This document shows, piece by piece, positions 46,056-57,429 of a DNA stretch of 64,000 nt (positions are counted from its first letter, which is position 1; every line of letters begins with the position of its first letter). Both the position numbers and the translations under genes were made by a program. This stretch comes from Effrenium voratum (lineage: Eukaryota; Sar; Dinophyceae; Suessiales; Symbiodiniaceae), in assembly GCA_963377175.1 (NCBI GenBank), contig CAUJNA010003013.1:234283-298282 (forward strand), in the 5' to 3' direction. The notes under the pieces were generated by a model that worked only from the letters and a program-made list of their open reading frames with translations, did no database searches and was not told the DNA's origin.

Positions 46056-47799
46056 GAGCGGCAATTTCGAGTTAGCGTGTTGGGTGCGGACAGATGTGTG
46101 CTTCATGATTTCGAGTCAGAGTGGTTTCTCTCTAGGTGCGGAAACGCGCTGCCAAATCCAACAAGTAGCGCGCGCACACACAGTGGCAAAGCAGGTGGGC
46201 CAAATGGAGTTTCAGACGCGCAGGGAGGCTACACGGCACGTTGCTCCAGCGTCCCAGAGCCATAAAAGCCCATTGTGTGTACTGCGCAGTAGTGTCCCAC
46301 ATATTGGGTGTACAACATATTTTTCTGGGCCTGCGGCCTCTAGCCGGCTATGCCTCTTTGAAATTATACCATGCCATGTCATGTCCTTTGTGTGAGAAAC
46401 GTATCCTGTGCTATGATATGGCTGGTTAGGTGTTGCCCACCCCAACCCCAGATGATGCCAGAGATGCCAGCTTTCTGGGCCCCAGCCGGGTACCGACCCA
46501 GAAGGCTGACATCATGGGGTCGCGCGCGCGCGCGCCAGAGGCCCCAGCCCAAAAAGAGCAGCTCGCAAGCCAGCCCGGAAGCGCAAATGCAACAAAACAC
46601 CGTAAATAGCAGCATTTTGTGGCTTGGGTTCGCGCGCGCGCGCGCCAGAAGGCCCGAAAACCAACGGGAAAACAGCAAGGACCGCGCAGCGCAGCACACG
46701 AGCCAGCCACAGCAAAAGCAAAACGGACAGAACAACAGCCCACCGCTCAGCGCAGCAATTTACAGCGTTTCGTAGAGCGAGGACCCAGCATCGCCGGCAT
46801 GCTCGGCAGCGCTTGGCGCCAAAATGCGCGAAAATGAGCCTCGCTTGTATCCCTCCGACACCTTCTAAAAAACAGTGCTTCCTGGGTTGAGAGGCTGTTT
46901 GGAAGGAAGTCGCGATGTTTTGCGAGGGTTTCCCACAGGCAAGCAAAACCGCAAGCCCGAGCTGGTGATGCGGAGGTGCCGGATGTAGGCAACGCATCAC
47001 GACCAAGCGATGCTTAATTAAGCCCACAAAGCGACATCGCTTGGAACGCTGGCAGAAGCAGAATGCGAAGCCATGCCATCCCAAAACGGAACGTTGGGCC
47101 TAGGGTTTCGGAAGGGTTATGATTCAAAGATACACCGAATTCAAGCTTGTGTGTGTCAGACTCGGACCCTAGAAATGGTATGACACGGTGGGCGCCCTGA
47201 AGATGAAACCCGCGAACTGACCACTTCAGCAGCCGCACTGCCGGGTCCCATCCATTTTCATGTGTCCCCCCAGCAAGCAAACATGCAGACATGCTGAGCG
47301 CGCGCCGCTTGATTCTAGCTCCATTCTCCGGACAATGTTTCAAAGCAAGCATACTGTCATGGAGGACAGCTTGCTACCGCAATCTTTCAATCATCTGGGG
47401 GCCAAGATAAGTCAGCTTGATGATTATCTTGTCAATCTTTGCCACTCATGTTGCCAGTTGATCCCAAAATGTGCGGATGCAAGCCGAGGAGAGTTTTTCC
47501 TGCCAAAACGTCCACAGGGATCACTTTGTTTCAACGGGCATTCCCGCCGCATTCCCGCCGATTTCCGCCGCGTTCCCGCCGATGTCCGCCGCAAACCGGG
47601 GGCGGAACAAACAGAACAAACGCGGAGAGAAGCGCCGCAGGCTGTAATGGGTTGATAGTGACGAGGGTCGGCGGCGCACGGGTGCAGCCCCTATGGTTGA
47701 AGCTAGCAGGCTAGTTGCCTAGCGGCGACATGCTACCCCAAGGAGGCGTAGCCGGATTTAGAGGGGGGGAGGTCCTTTCGCGGGCCACGGCCACGCATC
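46056..47799. other. Unique sequence with (CG)n-containing repeats
   Basis: At 46518-46534 and 46629-46646 a (CG)6-8 run is followed by CCAGA and GGCCC, giving two related units about 110 bases apart with AGCAGC/GCAAGCCAGCC words downstream. 47540-47600 holds a CCGCC/TTCCCGCC repeat. Otherwise nothing is recognised. Confidence 0.5.
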
Positions 47800-48965
47800 G
47801 CCAGCATCGAATCATCGCCAGCGCTTGTCCCCAACATCAGTGATGATGATAAGCATCATCGTGCATCCTCTGCATCACCAACAGTCATGATGATAATCAT
47901 GACTACGCGTCCTGCGCACCTCCAATCGGGTCTAACGTAACGATTGAAACGTGCGTGAAAACGAGAAGGACGATACTGCCGATGATGACGATTTGACGAT
48001 GATATGATGAGAATAATCACTAGCGGTCGTCAGTGATGATGATAAGCATCACCGTGCATCCTTTGCATCACCAACAGTCATGATGATAATCATGACTACG
48101 CATCCTCTGCATCTCCAGTCGGCTCTAACGGGACCACCAGCAGTCATGATGATTCACCAGCATTACAAATCCGACGAATCCGACCACTTGTGGAAGGGGT
48201 CGGATGGACCGGCCACGCATCGCCAGCGTCGAATCATCACTAGCGCTTGTCCCCAACATCAGTGATGATGATAAGCATCATCGTGCATCCTCTGCATCAC
48301 CAACAGTCATGATGATAATCATGACTACGCATCCTCTGCATCTCCAGTCGGCTCTAACGGGACCACCAGCAGTCATGTTGATTCACCAGCATTACAACTC
48401 CGACGAATCCGACCACTTGCGGAAGCGGCCGGATGGACCGGCCACGCGTCGCCAGCATCACGCCAACAGTCGTGATAATTCTCTTGCCTGCATCACCGAA
48501 CATCACGAAGAACGTCCCCAGTGACGCCTGTGGCAGCTGATGGCGGCTATGACGATAACTATACTTTTTCCAGTTGCAGCCGCGTCCAGCGTTTGAGATA
48601 TATATGTAAGAGATGGTTGTGACCATCATCCTCATTACGCATCCCCAGCAGGAATTGTGGCATCTGTAGCAGCGATGATGATCATCGATCACCCTCAGCA
48701 TCACCAGCAGTCATCATGACAAGCGTGTCCACACAACTTTTGCATTTGAAATAGGATGATAATCATCATGACGCATCCTCAGCATCGCCAGCAGTCATCA
48801 TGATAATCATGACTACGCATCCTCTGCGTCACCAATGGTGTCTAACGCCACAGTTGAAATGTATAATATAGAAAGAGATGCTGATGACTACGATGATGAT
48901 GATGATGACAAGATTGATGACGAATCTGAAGTCCAGCATCAAGACGCATCCTGAGCATCACGCGA

Positions 48966-49014
48966 GCTTAATCTTTGAGACAAGCATACGACTACTGGCA
49001 GTATCAACCAGGTT
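48966..49014 (-). pseudogene. 18S rRNA 5'-end fragment 1
   Basis: The minus strand reads AACCTGGTTGATACTGCC then AGTAGTCGTATGCTTGTC and TCAAAGATTAAGC. This is the first 47 or so bases of eukaryotic small-subunit rRNA with about two differences from the consensus. It stops at AAGC and joins satellite sequence (TCGCGTGATGCTCAGGATGC). Only the extreme 5' end of the rRNA is present. Confidence 0.85.
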
Positions 49015-49420
49015 TGTCCAGTATCATCATCATGACGCATCCTCAGCATCACCAGCAGTCATCATGATAAACATGTCCACGCATCTTTTGCATGTCAAAT
49101 AGGATGATGATCATCATGACGCATCCTCAGCATCGCGAGCAGTCATCATGATAATCGTGACTACGCATCTTTTGCATTTCAATTCGGCTGATAATCACCA
49201 TGACGCATCCTGAGCATCACCAGCAATCATCATGATAATCATGTCCATGCACCTTTTGCATCTTCACTCCCATGATAATCATCATGACGCATCCTCAGCA
49301 TCGCCAGCAATCATGATAATAATCATGACTACGCATCCTCTGCATCACCAATGGTGTCGAACGACGAGACTGATGACGAATCAGAAGATCAGCACCATCA
49401 CGCATCCTGAGCGTCACACG

Positions 49421-49470
49421 GACTTAATCTTTGAGACAAGCGTACTACTACTGGCAGGATCAACCAGGTT
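49421..49470 (-). pseudogene. 18S rRNA 5'-end fragment 2
   Basis: The minus strand reads AACCTGGTTGATCCTGCC then AGTAGTAGTACGCTTGTC and TCAAAGATTAAG, with about three differences from the 18S consensus. The 3' junction (CCGTGTGACGCTCAGGATGC) is nearly the same as in fragment 1, so the two were amplified together with the surrounding satellite. Confidence 0.85.
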
Positions 49471-52199
49471 TGCCCATTATCAGTCCACGCATCTTTTGCA
49501 TTTAGAATAGGATGATAATCATCGTGACGCATCGTCAGCATCGCCAGCAGTCATCATGATAATCATGACTACGCATCCTCTGCATCACCAATGGTGTCTA
49601 ACGCCACACTTGAAATGTACAGTATAGAAATAGAAGGAGACTTTGATGACTACGATGATGATGATGATGATGAGGTGATGATGATGTGATGAGAAACATC
49701 GCTAGCACTTGTCCCCAACATCAGTCATGATGATAAGCATCATCGTGCGTCCTCTGCGTCACCAACAGCCATAATGACAACCATGATTACGCATCCTCTG
49801 CATCTCCAATCGGGTCGAACGTTGCGATGATGATAAACATCATCATGCGTCCTCTGCATCACCAACCCCAACGTCAGTGATGATGATAAGCATCATCGCG
49901 CATCCTCTGCATCACCAACAGTCATGATCATAGTCATGACTACGCATCCTCTCCATCTCCCACCGAGTCTACCGTAAACTTTGAATCGTGTATGGAAAAC
50001 AGAAGGACGATAATGATGATGATCATGTGATGATGAGGTGATGAGAATGATCACTAACGCTTGTTCCCAAATTCAGTGACGATGATATGCATCATCGTGC
50101 ATCCTCTGCATCACCAGCAGTCATGCTGAAAACCATGACTACGCATCCTCTGCATCTCCAATCGGGTCTAATGTAACGTTTGGAACGTATATGAAAAGAG
50201 AAGGACGACAATCATGATGATGATGTGATGATGATATGATGAGAATCATCACTAGCGCTCGTCAGTGATGAGGATAAGCATCATCCTGCATCCTCTGCAT
50301 CACCAACATTCATGATGATATTCATGACTACGCATCCTTTGCATCTCCAGTCGGCTCTAACGGGACCACCAGCAGTCGTGATGGTTCACCAGCATTACAA
50401 ATCCGACGAATCTGACCACTTGCGCAAGGGGTCGGATGGACCGGCCACGCATCGCCAGCGCCGAATCATCACTAGCGCTTGTCCCCAACATCAGTGATGA
50501 TGATAAGCATCATCCTCTGCATCACCAACAGTCATGATGATAATCATGACTACGCATCGTCTGCGTCTCCAGTCGGGTCTAACGCAACGATTGAAACGTA
50601 AACGAAAAAGAGAAGGACGATAATGATGAAGATGATGTGATGATGACATGATGACTCTAATCATGACTACGCATCCTCTGCATCACCAATGGTGTCCATC
50701 GCCACACTTGAAATGTACAGTATGGAAAAAGAACGAGATGGTGACGACTACAATGATGATGATGATGTGATGATGATGATGTGATGAGAATCATCACTAG
50801 CACTCGTCCCCAACACCAGTGATGATGACAAGCATCATCGTGCGTCCTCTGCGTCACCAACAGTCATAATGATAATCATGACTACGCATCTTCTGCATCT
50901 CCAATCGGGTCTAACGTCGTGATGATTATAAACATTATCATGCATCCTCTGCATCACCAACCCCAAAACATCAGTGCTGATGACAAGCATCATCGTGCAT
51001 CCTTTGCATCACCAACAGTCATGATGAACAATCATGACTACACATCCTCTGCCTCTCCAATCGAGTCTAACGTAACGTATGGAACGTATATGAAAGTCAG
51101 AAGGACGATAATGATGATGATGATGTGATGATGAGGTGATGAGCATCATCACTAGTGCTTGCCCCCGACACCAGTGAGGATGATAAGCATGGTCGTGCGT
51201 CCTCTGCATCACCAGCAGTCATGCTGATAATCATGACTACGCATCCTCTGCATCTCCAATCGGGTCTAACGTATGCAACGTGTATGAAAAGAGAAGGACG
51301 ATAATGATGAAGATGATGTGATGATGATGTGATGATGATGTGATGACAGTCATCACTAGCGCTCGTCAGTGATGATGATAAGCAACATTGCGCATCCTCT
51401 TCATCGCCAACAGTCATGATGATAAGCATGACTACGCATCCTCTGCATCCCCAGCAAGCTCTAACGGGACCGCCAGCAGTCATGATGACTCACCAGCGTT
51501 ACAAATCCGACGAATCCGACCACTTGCGGAAGGGGTCGGATTGACCGGCCACGCATCGGCAGCGTCGAATCATCACTAGCGCTTGTCCCCAACATCAGTG
51601 ATGATGAGAAGCATCATCGTGCATCATCTGCATCACCAACAGTCATGATGATAATCCTGACTGCGCATCCTCTGCATCTCCAACCGGGTCGAACGTAACG
51701 TTTGAAACGTGTATGAAAAAGAGAAGGGCGATAATGATGATGATGTGATGATGATATGATGCGAATCATCGCTAGCGCTCGTCAGTCATGATGATAAGCA
51801 TCATCCTGAATTCTCTGCATCACCAACATTCATGATGGTAGTCATGACTACACATCCTCTGCATCTCCAGTCGGCTCTAACGGGACCACGAGCAGTCATG
51901 ATGATTCACCAGCATTACAAATCCGACGAATCCGACCACTTGCGGAAGGGGTCGGATGGACCGGCCACGCATCGCCAGCGTCGAATCATCACTAGCGCTT
52001 GTCCCCAACATCAGTGATGATGATAGGCATTATCGTGCATCATCTGCATCACCAACAGTCATGATGATATTCATGACTACGCATCCTCTGCATCTCCAAT
52101 CCGGTCTAACGCAACGATTGAAACGTCGCGAAGAACGTCCCCAGTGACGCCTGTGGCTGATGACGACCCTTTGTCCAGTTGCAGCCGCGTCTGGCCTGT

Positions 52200-52345
52200 C
52201 AAGTATATATATATATAAGAGATAGTCGTGACCATCATCATCATTACGCACCCCCAGCACCGCCAGGAATGATGGCATCTGTAGCAGTGATGATGATCAT
52301 CGATCACCCTTCCCATGCGCCTCCCCCTTGGAGGAGAAGGGGTCG
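52200..52345 (+). repeat. Satellite sub-unit with conserved CCCTTCCC...AAGGGG segment
   Basis: A TATATATATA run and AAGAGATAG are followed by GACCATCATCATCATTACGC and GATCATCGATCACCCTTCCC. Then comes a CCCCCTTGGAGGAGAAGGGG hairpin and TCGGCGGATTTC. The same order occurs at 55240-55455, and without the hairpin at 48590-48710. The upstream neighbour (CGTCCCCAGTGACGCCTGTG ... GTTGCAGCCGCGTC) is also shared between 48508-48582 and 52131-52190. Confidence 0.8.
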
Positions 52346-52509
52346 GCGGATTTCATACATTTCAATTGTGGCGTTAAGCAGCATTGGTAACGCAGAGGGT
52401 GCTACGATGATAGTCATCTTCATAGTCTCCATCCTTAACATCATTGTCCTCACAATCATTATCATCTCTCTTGAGCGCAGCATCAGCGTTACAGAGGATG
52501 CTACGATGA

Positions 52510-52564
52510 TGCATGGCTTAGACTTTGGGACAAGCGTATGACTACTGGCAGGATCAACCAAGTT
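52510..52564 (-). pseudogene. 18S rRNA 5'-end fragment 3
   Basis: The minus strand reads AACTTGGTTGATCCTGCC then AGTAGTCATACGCTTGTC, CCAAAGTCTAAGCCATGCAT. It extends about eight bases further into 18S than fragments 1 and 2, through AAGCCATGCAT, before entering satellite sequence. About five differences from consensus by eye. Confidence 0.85.
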
Positions 52565-52693
52565 GCTCTGCCGTGTGGCTCTATCAAGACGAATGATATG
52601 TATTGTTTTTAAAAAGGAAGTCAGAAAACGATACCGTGAAGACGACGATGAACATACAATAATGGTAAGGATGAGGATTGTCTTGATCGGAGC

Positions 52694-52747
52694 AACCTGG
52701 TTGATCCTGCAAGTAGTCAAATGCTTGTCTGAAAGTCTAACCGTGCA
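52694..52747 (+). pseudogene. 18S rRNA 5'-end fragment 4 (opposite strand)
   Basis: The plus strand reads AACCTGGTTGATCCTGC then AAGTAGTCAAATGCTTGTC and TGAAAGTCTAACCGTGCA, about six differences and one gap from 18S. It lies head to head with fragment 3, 129 bases apart. Both are preceded by CTTGAT...GAGC, so a short 5' flank is shared as well. Confidence 0.85.
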
Positions 52748-54149
52748 ACATCGTAGCATCCTCTGCAATCCCAATGCTGCCAAACGCTAGAATTGAAATG
52801 TATACAGTAAGATAAAGGAGTAAGAAAAAGAGAATGATGACCACCATGATGATGAGCAAGGTGATGATGATGACCATGAGGATGATGATAAAAATGACAA
52901 CTATCACTCATGAGAGATGATGATGTTCGTGAGGACAATGATGATAAGGATGAAGACTGTGAAGATGACTATCATCGTAGCATCCTCTGCCTTACCAATG
53001 CTGCCTAACGCCACAACTGAAATGTATATAGTAAGAATAAGAAATAAGAAAAAGAGGGTGATGACCATGAGGATGATGAGAAGGATGATGACTGATCATC
53101 GTAGCATCCTCTGCGTCACCAATGCTGCCTAACGCCACACTTGAGATGTATATAAGAACAAGAAAGAGATGATGATGACCATCATCGCAGCACCCTCTGC
53201 ATCACCAATGGTGCCTAACGCCACACTTGAAACGTATATAAGAATAAGAAAATGATGAGAAGGGTGATGACAATGATGACCATCATCATGGTGATGATAA
53301 GGATGATGATGAACTGTGATGGTAACCCTCATCGTAGCATCCTCTGCATCACCAATGCTGCCTATTGAGGGATGGTGATGACCATGAGGATAATCATGAT
53401 AAGGATGAAGACTGTGATGATAACTATCACAGTAGCATCCTCTGCATCACCAACGGTGCCTAACGCCACACTAGAGATGTAAATAAGAACAAGAAAGAGA
53501 TGATGATGACCATGATGATGATGAGAAGGGTGATGATGATGATGATGATGATGATGATGACCGTCGTGATGATAAGGGCGATGATGATGATGACTGTGAT
53601 GATAACTATCATCGCAGCATCCTCTGCATCACCAATGCTGCCTAATCAGGGATGATGATGACCATGATGACCATGATGATAATGATGATAAGGATGAGGA
53701 TTGTGATGATAACTATCATCGTAGCATCCTCTGCATCACCAATGCTGCCGAACACCACGCTTGAAATGTATATAAGAATCAGAGCTGATGCTGATGACAA
53801 CGGTATCGATGATGCTGATAATGACTACGAGGAAGATGGTGACAAGTGTCATCGTAGCATCCCCTGCATTTCCAACAGTGGACCATGACCACCATGATGC
53901 TGATGATAAGTGTCATCATAGCATTCCCTGCATCTTCACGATGACGATGATAAGTATCACCGTAGCACCTCCTGCATCTCCCACTGTGCCTAACGTGACT
54001 TTTGAAATGTGTAGAAGAAAAGAAAAGGATGCCGATGACCGTCATGATGACTGTAAGGATGCTGATGATGAAGGATGATGATGATGATGACAACAATGAT
54101 GCAGCGCCAGCACCACTAGCATCACCAGTGAAACAAATCTGACTCATCC

Positions 54150-54545
54150 GACCACTTGAAGTGCAAAATTCATTGCACGCGCAGCACTTTCGCAAAGTCA
54201 AGTGCAGAATTCGTGGCAGGTGCAGCACTTTCGCAGGGTCAAGTAAAGATTCCGTGGCACGCGCAGCACTTTCGCAAGGTCAACTTTTAAGTGCGAAAGT
54301 AGTGCGCGAAGTCGACTTTCGCAGTTTCGCAGCTGGGGTGCGCGAAGTCCACTTTCGCAGCCGGGGCTCGCAAATCGCAACTTTTAAGTACGAAAGTAGT
54401 ACGCGAAGTCCACTTTCGCAGCTGGGGCTTGAAAATCGCAACTTTTAAGTACGAAAGTAGTACGCGAAGTCCACTTTCGCAGCTGGGGCTTGAAAATCGC
54501 AACTTTTAACTACGAAAGTAGTACGCGAAGTCCACTTTCGCAGCT
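54150..54545 (-). repeat. 61-bp tandem repeat with AGTAGTACGCGAAGTCCACTT core, plus GCAGCACTTTCGC units
   Basis: 54165-54285 holds about three inverted units of the family at 30.9-31.3 kb (GCAGCACTTTCGCAAGGTCAA). From 54379 an exact 61-base period runs through starts at 54379, 54440 and 54501. Each unit has AACTTTTAAGTACGAAAG, TAGTACGCGAAGTCCAC, TTTCGCAGCTGGGGCTTG and AAAATCGC. Unit-to-unit identity is very high, so expansion is recent. It passes directly into the GATA-type tract. Confidence 0.9.
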
Positions 54546-54555
54546 ATAGAGAAAG

Positions 54556-54599
<44 letters not shown>

Positions 54600-55140
54600 A
54601 GCAAGATAGATAGATAAATAGACAGAGAGAGGGAGATAGAGAAATACATAGATAGATAGAGAGAGAGATAGATAGATAGAGAGAGATAGCGAGAGAGAGA
54701 GATAGAGAGATAGATAAATAGAAAGAAAAAGAGATAAAGAGATAAATAAATAGATAGATACACGTTAAACAAACAGTTAGATAGACAGATAGACAGATAG
54801 ATAGATAGATAGACAGATAGAGAAAGAGAGAGACAGAGATAGAGGGATATAAAGAGATGGATAGATAGAGACAGAGAGATAGGTAGATATATAGATAGAG
54901 AGATAGAGAGATAGATGGAGAAGATAGAGAGATAGATAGATAGATAGATAGATAAGCAGATAGATAGATAGCACGAGAGATAGATAGATAGGTAGTTAGG
55001 TATAGATAGGTAGAGAAAGATAGATAGACAAGCAAACGAAAGAAAGAAAAGACAGATAGAAAGAAGGAAAGAAGGGAGGAAGGAAGGAAAGAAAGGAAGA
55101 AAGGAAGAATGACGGAGAAAAGGAGTCAAGAAAAGAAAGA
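54546..55140. repeat. (GATA)n/(GAGA)n/(GAAA)n tract
   Basis: GATA and GAGA words dominate 54546-55020, then GAAAGAAAG/GGAAGAAAGG words to about 55140. The Ile/Tyr/Ser/Leu frames on the minus strand are artefacts. Confidence 0.95.
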
Positions 55141-55239
55141 GAAAGAGAACTATAGTTTGTATATTTTGGAAACTTCCGCCCACCGGCTTTGCCGGCTCTA
55201 CTGGTAATGATGAAAGCCACATCCAGCCTTTGAAATGTA

Positions 55240-55460
55240 TATAACAAAAGAGGTAGTCATGACCATCATCACCACTTCACATCCCCAGCACCAACAGGAC
55301 TGATGATGAGATTCCCAGCATCTGTTGCAGTGATGCTGATCGTCGATGACCATCATCACCACTACACATCCCCAGCCTGTAGCAGTGATGCTGATCGTCG
55401 ATCACCCTTCCCGTGCGCCTCCCCCTTTGAGGAGAAGGGGTCGGCGGATTTCCAAATTCA
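55240..55460 (+). repeat. Detached unit of the ATCATGATGA satellite
   Basis: It carries the same sub-unit as 52200-52345, including GATCGTCGATCACCCTTCCC and the CCCCCTTTGAGGAGAAGGGG hairpin. An internal duplication of CAGTGATGCTGATCGTCGAT is present. It shows that the 61-bp/GATA block interrupts a once-continuous satellite. Confidence 0.85.
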
Positions 55461-55942
55461 GCGCCCACGCAGGCTAATCTTGCGCACGGTGTATGCCAGG
55501 CGCACGCTGCTACAAGTCGGTGACGATGACACCAGCAATCCAGAGGGGTCTTCGTTGCACAGAGTCTCTGGTTTCCTGGATGGCGCTAGGGTGATCTAGC
55601 GCTCGGCTTGCGAACGGTCGCGCACGAACACGCGCGCGCGAGCGCAAGAGCGGGCGCACGCAGACACACACTTGGTTTCGCTACCCGTGGGCAGAAGAGG
55701 CGGCTCAACTGCTGGAATTTGCCAGATTTCAAAGCATTTTGCACGGGGCAGAAAAGGGACAGGAGAGCGGGGGTCCTGCAGGCATATGGGTATGTGTCAA
55801 GCCCGATTTGTATTCCAACGCTTAAACATAATCTTCAAGCAAGCACGTGCCCATGAAAGCACGCGCCCATGTATTGCCCCCTTGCTTTTGGGGGCTGAGG
55901 AAAGTTTGGTCAGTTCAGCATCTAGTGTCTTCTTGTAGAGGG

Positions 55943-56479
55943 TCAGACCTTTGAACGCGCCAACAGACAATTGCTATATCTTGCCAGCTTGACGCCCTCA
56001 AATTCTTCATCGCCAATATCCAGGCTTGCTGAAGATGAAGTAGTAGACGCGCGCTTCCGTTCAACGAAGGCACCCTGTCGCGCAACTTGGTCCTGACCAG
56101 GTTCACAAGCTGAAGGTCCAGCTCCTTTCGCGCAGTGCAACTTCGCTTTTGCAGTGCAAATTGAGTCGCCGGCTGAAATTGTTGTCGAAACTCCATCCTG
56201 CGAATCATCTAGCAAATAGGTTTCAGGTGCACGAGATACAGGCCGCGCGCTGCTTGGAATCTGTCCTTCTTTTTTTGTTAAAAATTCAATGCCTTTGGTC
56301 AACGCGCCGCTTCTTTCATTCGTTCTTTGTAGGCCACGAATATTGGTGACCAGATCTGAGCAATGTCTCTTGCTGCTCTTGGAAAAAAACCTTGTGTCGC
56401 TCGGATGAAGCAAAATTAAGAGCACGTTCTTGCTCTCCGCTGTCATTTCGTTTACAGTCCTCTCTGTCAGTTGCGCCAT
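55943..56479 (-). CDS. Hypothetical protein, unrecognised
   Basis: A 178-codon minus-strand frame with balanced composition: an N-terminal segment MAQLTERTVNEMTAESKN, hydrophobic VLLILLHP, a basic region, and an acidic Ser-rich C-terminus (SASLDIGDEEFEGVKLARYS). No family is recognised and no splice or promoter evidence is available. The minus-strand frame upstream (56551-57033) includes a start followed by FVVAFLAFSQIVAPAAAV, which resembles a signal peptide. The two could be exons of one gene, but they are in different phases and the link is conjecture. Confidence 0.25.
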   Translation of the reverse strand: MAQLTERTVNEMTAESKNVLLILLHPSDTRFFSKSSKRHCSDLVTNIRGLQRTNERSGALTKGIEFLTKKEGQIPSSARPVSRAPETYLLDDSQDGVSTTISAGDSICTAKAKLHCAKGAGPSACEPGQDQVARQGAFVERKRASTTSSSASLDIGDEEFEGVKLARYSNCLLARSKV

Positions 56480-56940
56480 CCCCTTTGCGGGGCTTCGGGG
56501 CTTCTTTTTCGATCACTGAAATGTTGACTTGCAGGCACGAGCAACTGCCTTCAACCAGCCAGGAACTTCGCCCGAAGTCCCATTGCTTGGTGACGCCGCG
56601 CAGATGCTGTTTGAAAAGGGCCGCAGGAGACTTGCGGAACTACTAGAAAATAGTTGTCTTGGAAGTGCACATGCTGGTGCCTGAAATCGTTCCAGTAAAG
56701 GCAAAAACAGGCCTCTTCAACAGCGTTGTGAAAAGTGAGGTCGCAAATGTCACCACTGCGCCCCAGACCCACCCCTGCGCCTGAAAACCACGCCGTTGCA
56801 AAATTCTGACTGCGCGTGTTGCGAGCCGAGCAGGAACCGAAGCAACTCATGACAGCCGCCGCGGGCGCAACAATCTGAGAAAATGCTAAAAAGGCAACAA
56901 CAAATGTCATGCCGCCAAGACAGCCCTGACAATACCGAGG

Positions 56941-57426
56941 ATGCAGATTATGACCACCATCCCCCCCACCCCAGGACAGACAGCCTTCGGCTTTAAGAAA
57001 ATTCCAGAGGAAGAGCAAGCTGCGGATTGCCATCTACACGCTCGACTGGCGCCGGCGGATTTGTCTTGGAGTTGTTTCAAAGAAACCGCCGGACGCAGGC
57101 TCGGTAGTCTATCTAGGCTCACTGAGTTCCAGCATGTCCATCAGGGGAACCAGAGGAATATACTGGTTGCGAAGACAAGTTCTATCAAGTGGAGCCAGGG
57201 TGGCCCTTCTACTTCTACCTTGCTGCAGAAATGGTCCGCCAAACCAGGTTTCTTTTCGGAGGTCCGGCCGGTCCCAAAGCAGACCTCGGCAAAACCCCCT
57301 GAGGACCAAGCCGTTTTCCGCCTCACTCGAGACATCGAGAAGCTGCTGGGTGTGCCCGCACGCTTCTCGTGGCGTGCAGCTTTGTTAGATGTTGAAGGCG
57401 TCGCGATTGCGCTCAGCAAAGTGTAA
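56941..57426 (+). CDS. Hypothetical protein, unrecognised
   Basis: A 161-codon plus-strand frame. The C-terminal third (EDQAVFRLTRDIEKLLGVPA ... RAALLDVEGVAIALSKV) looks helical and protein-like. It overlaps the start of the minus-strand frame at 56551-57033, so at most one of the two is real there. No motif is recognised. Confidence 0.2.
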   Translation: MQIMTTIPPTPGQTAFGFKKIPEEEQAADCHLHARLAPADLSWSCFKETAGRRLGSLSRLTEFQHVHQGNQRNILVAKTSSIKWSQGGPSTSTLLQKWSAKPGFFSEVRPVPKQTSAKPPEDQAVFRLTRDIEKLLGVPARFSWRAALLDVEGVAIALSKV

Positions 57427-57429
57427 AGG

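Larger units (their letters stand above)
47800..54130. repeat. Complex ATCATGATGA-rich satellite with higher-order structure
   Basis: About 6.3 kb of diverged units of 180-230 bases. One unit type contains GCGCTTGTCCCCAACATCAG, TGATGATAAGCATCATCGTG, CATCCTCTGCATCACCAACAG, CATGACTACGCATCCTCTGC and then TTGAAACGTGTATGAAAAGA. A second type ends with CATTACAAATCCGACGAATC and GGGGTCGGATGGACCGG (48202, 48431, 50434, 51538, 51954), which contains a hairpin ATCCGACC...GGTCGGAT. From about 52.4 kb a simpler 90-130 base unit dominates (GCATCCTCTGCATCACCAAT, GCTGCCTAACGCCACACTTG, GAAATGTATATAAGAA). The frames within it are artefacts. Confidence 0.9.

Noticed and set aside
47800..54130. Evenly spaced units that might suggest a CRISPR array
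   Set aside because: Units are 90-230 bases, diverged and contiguous, without short identical repeats and unique spacers. The context is eukaryotic.
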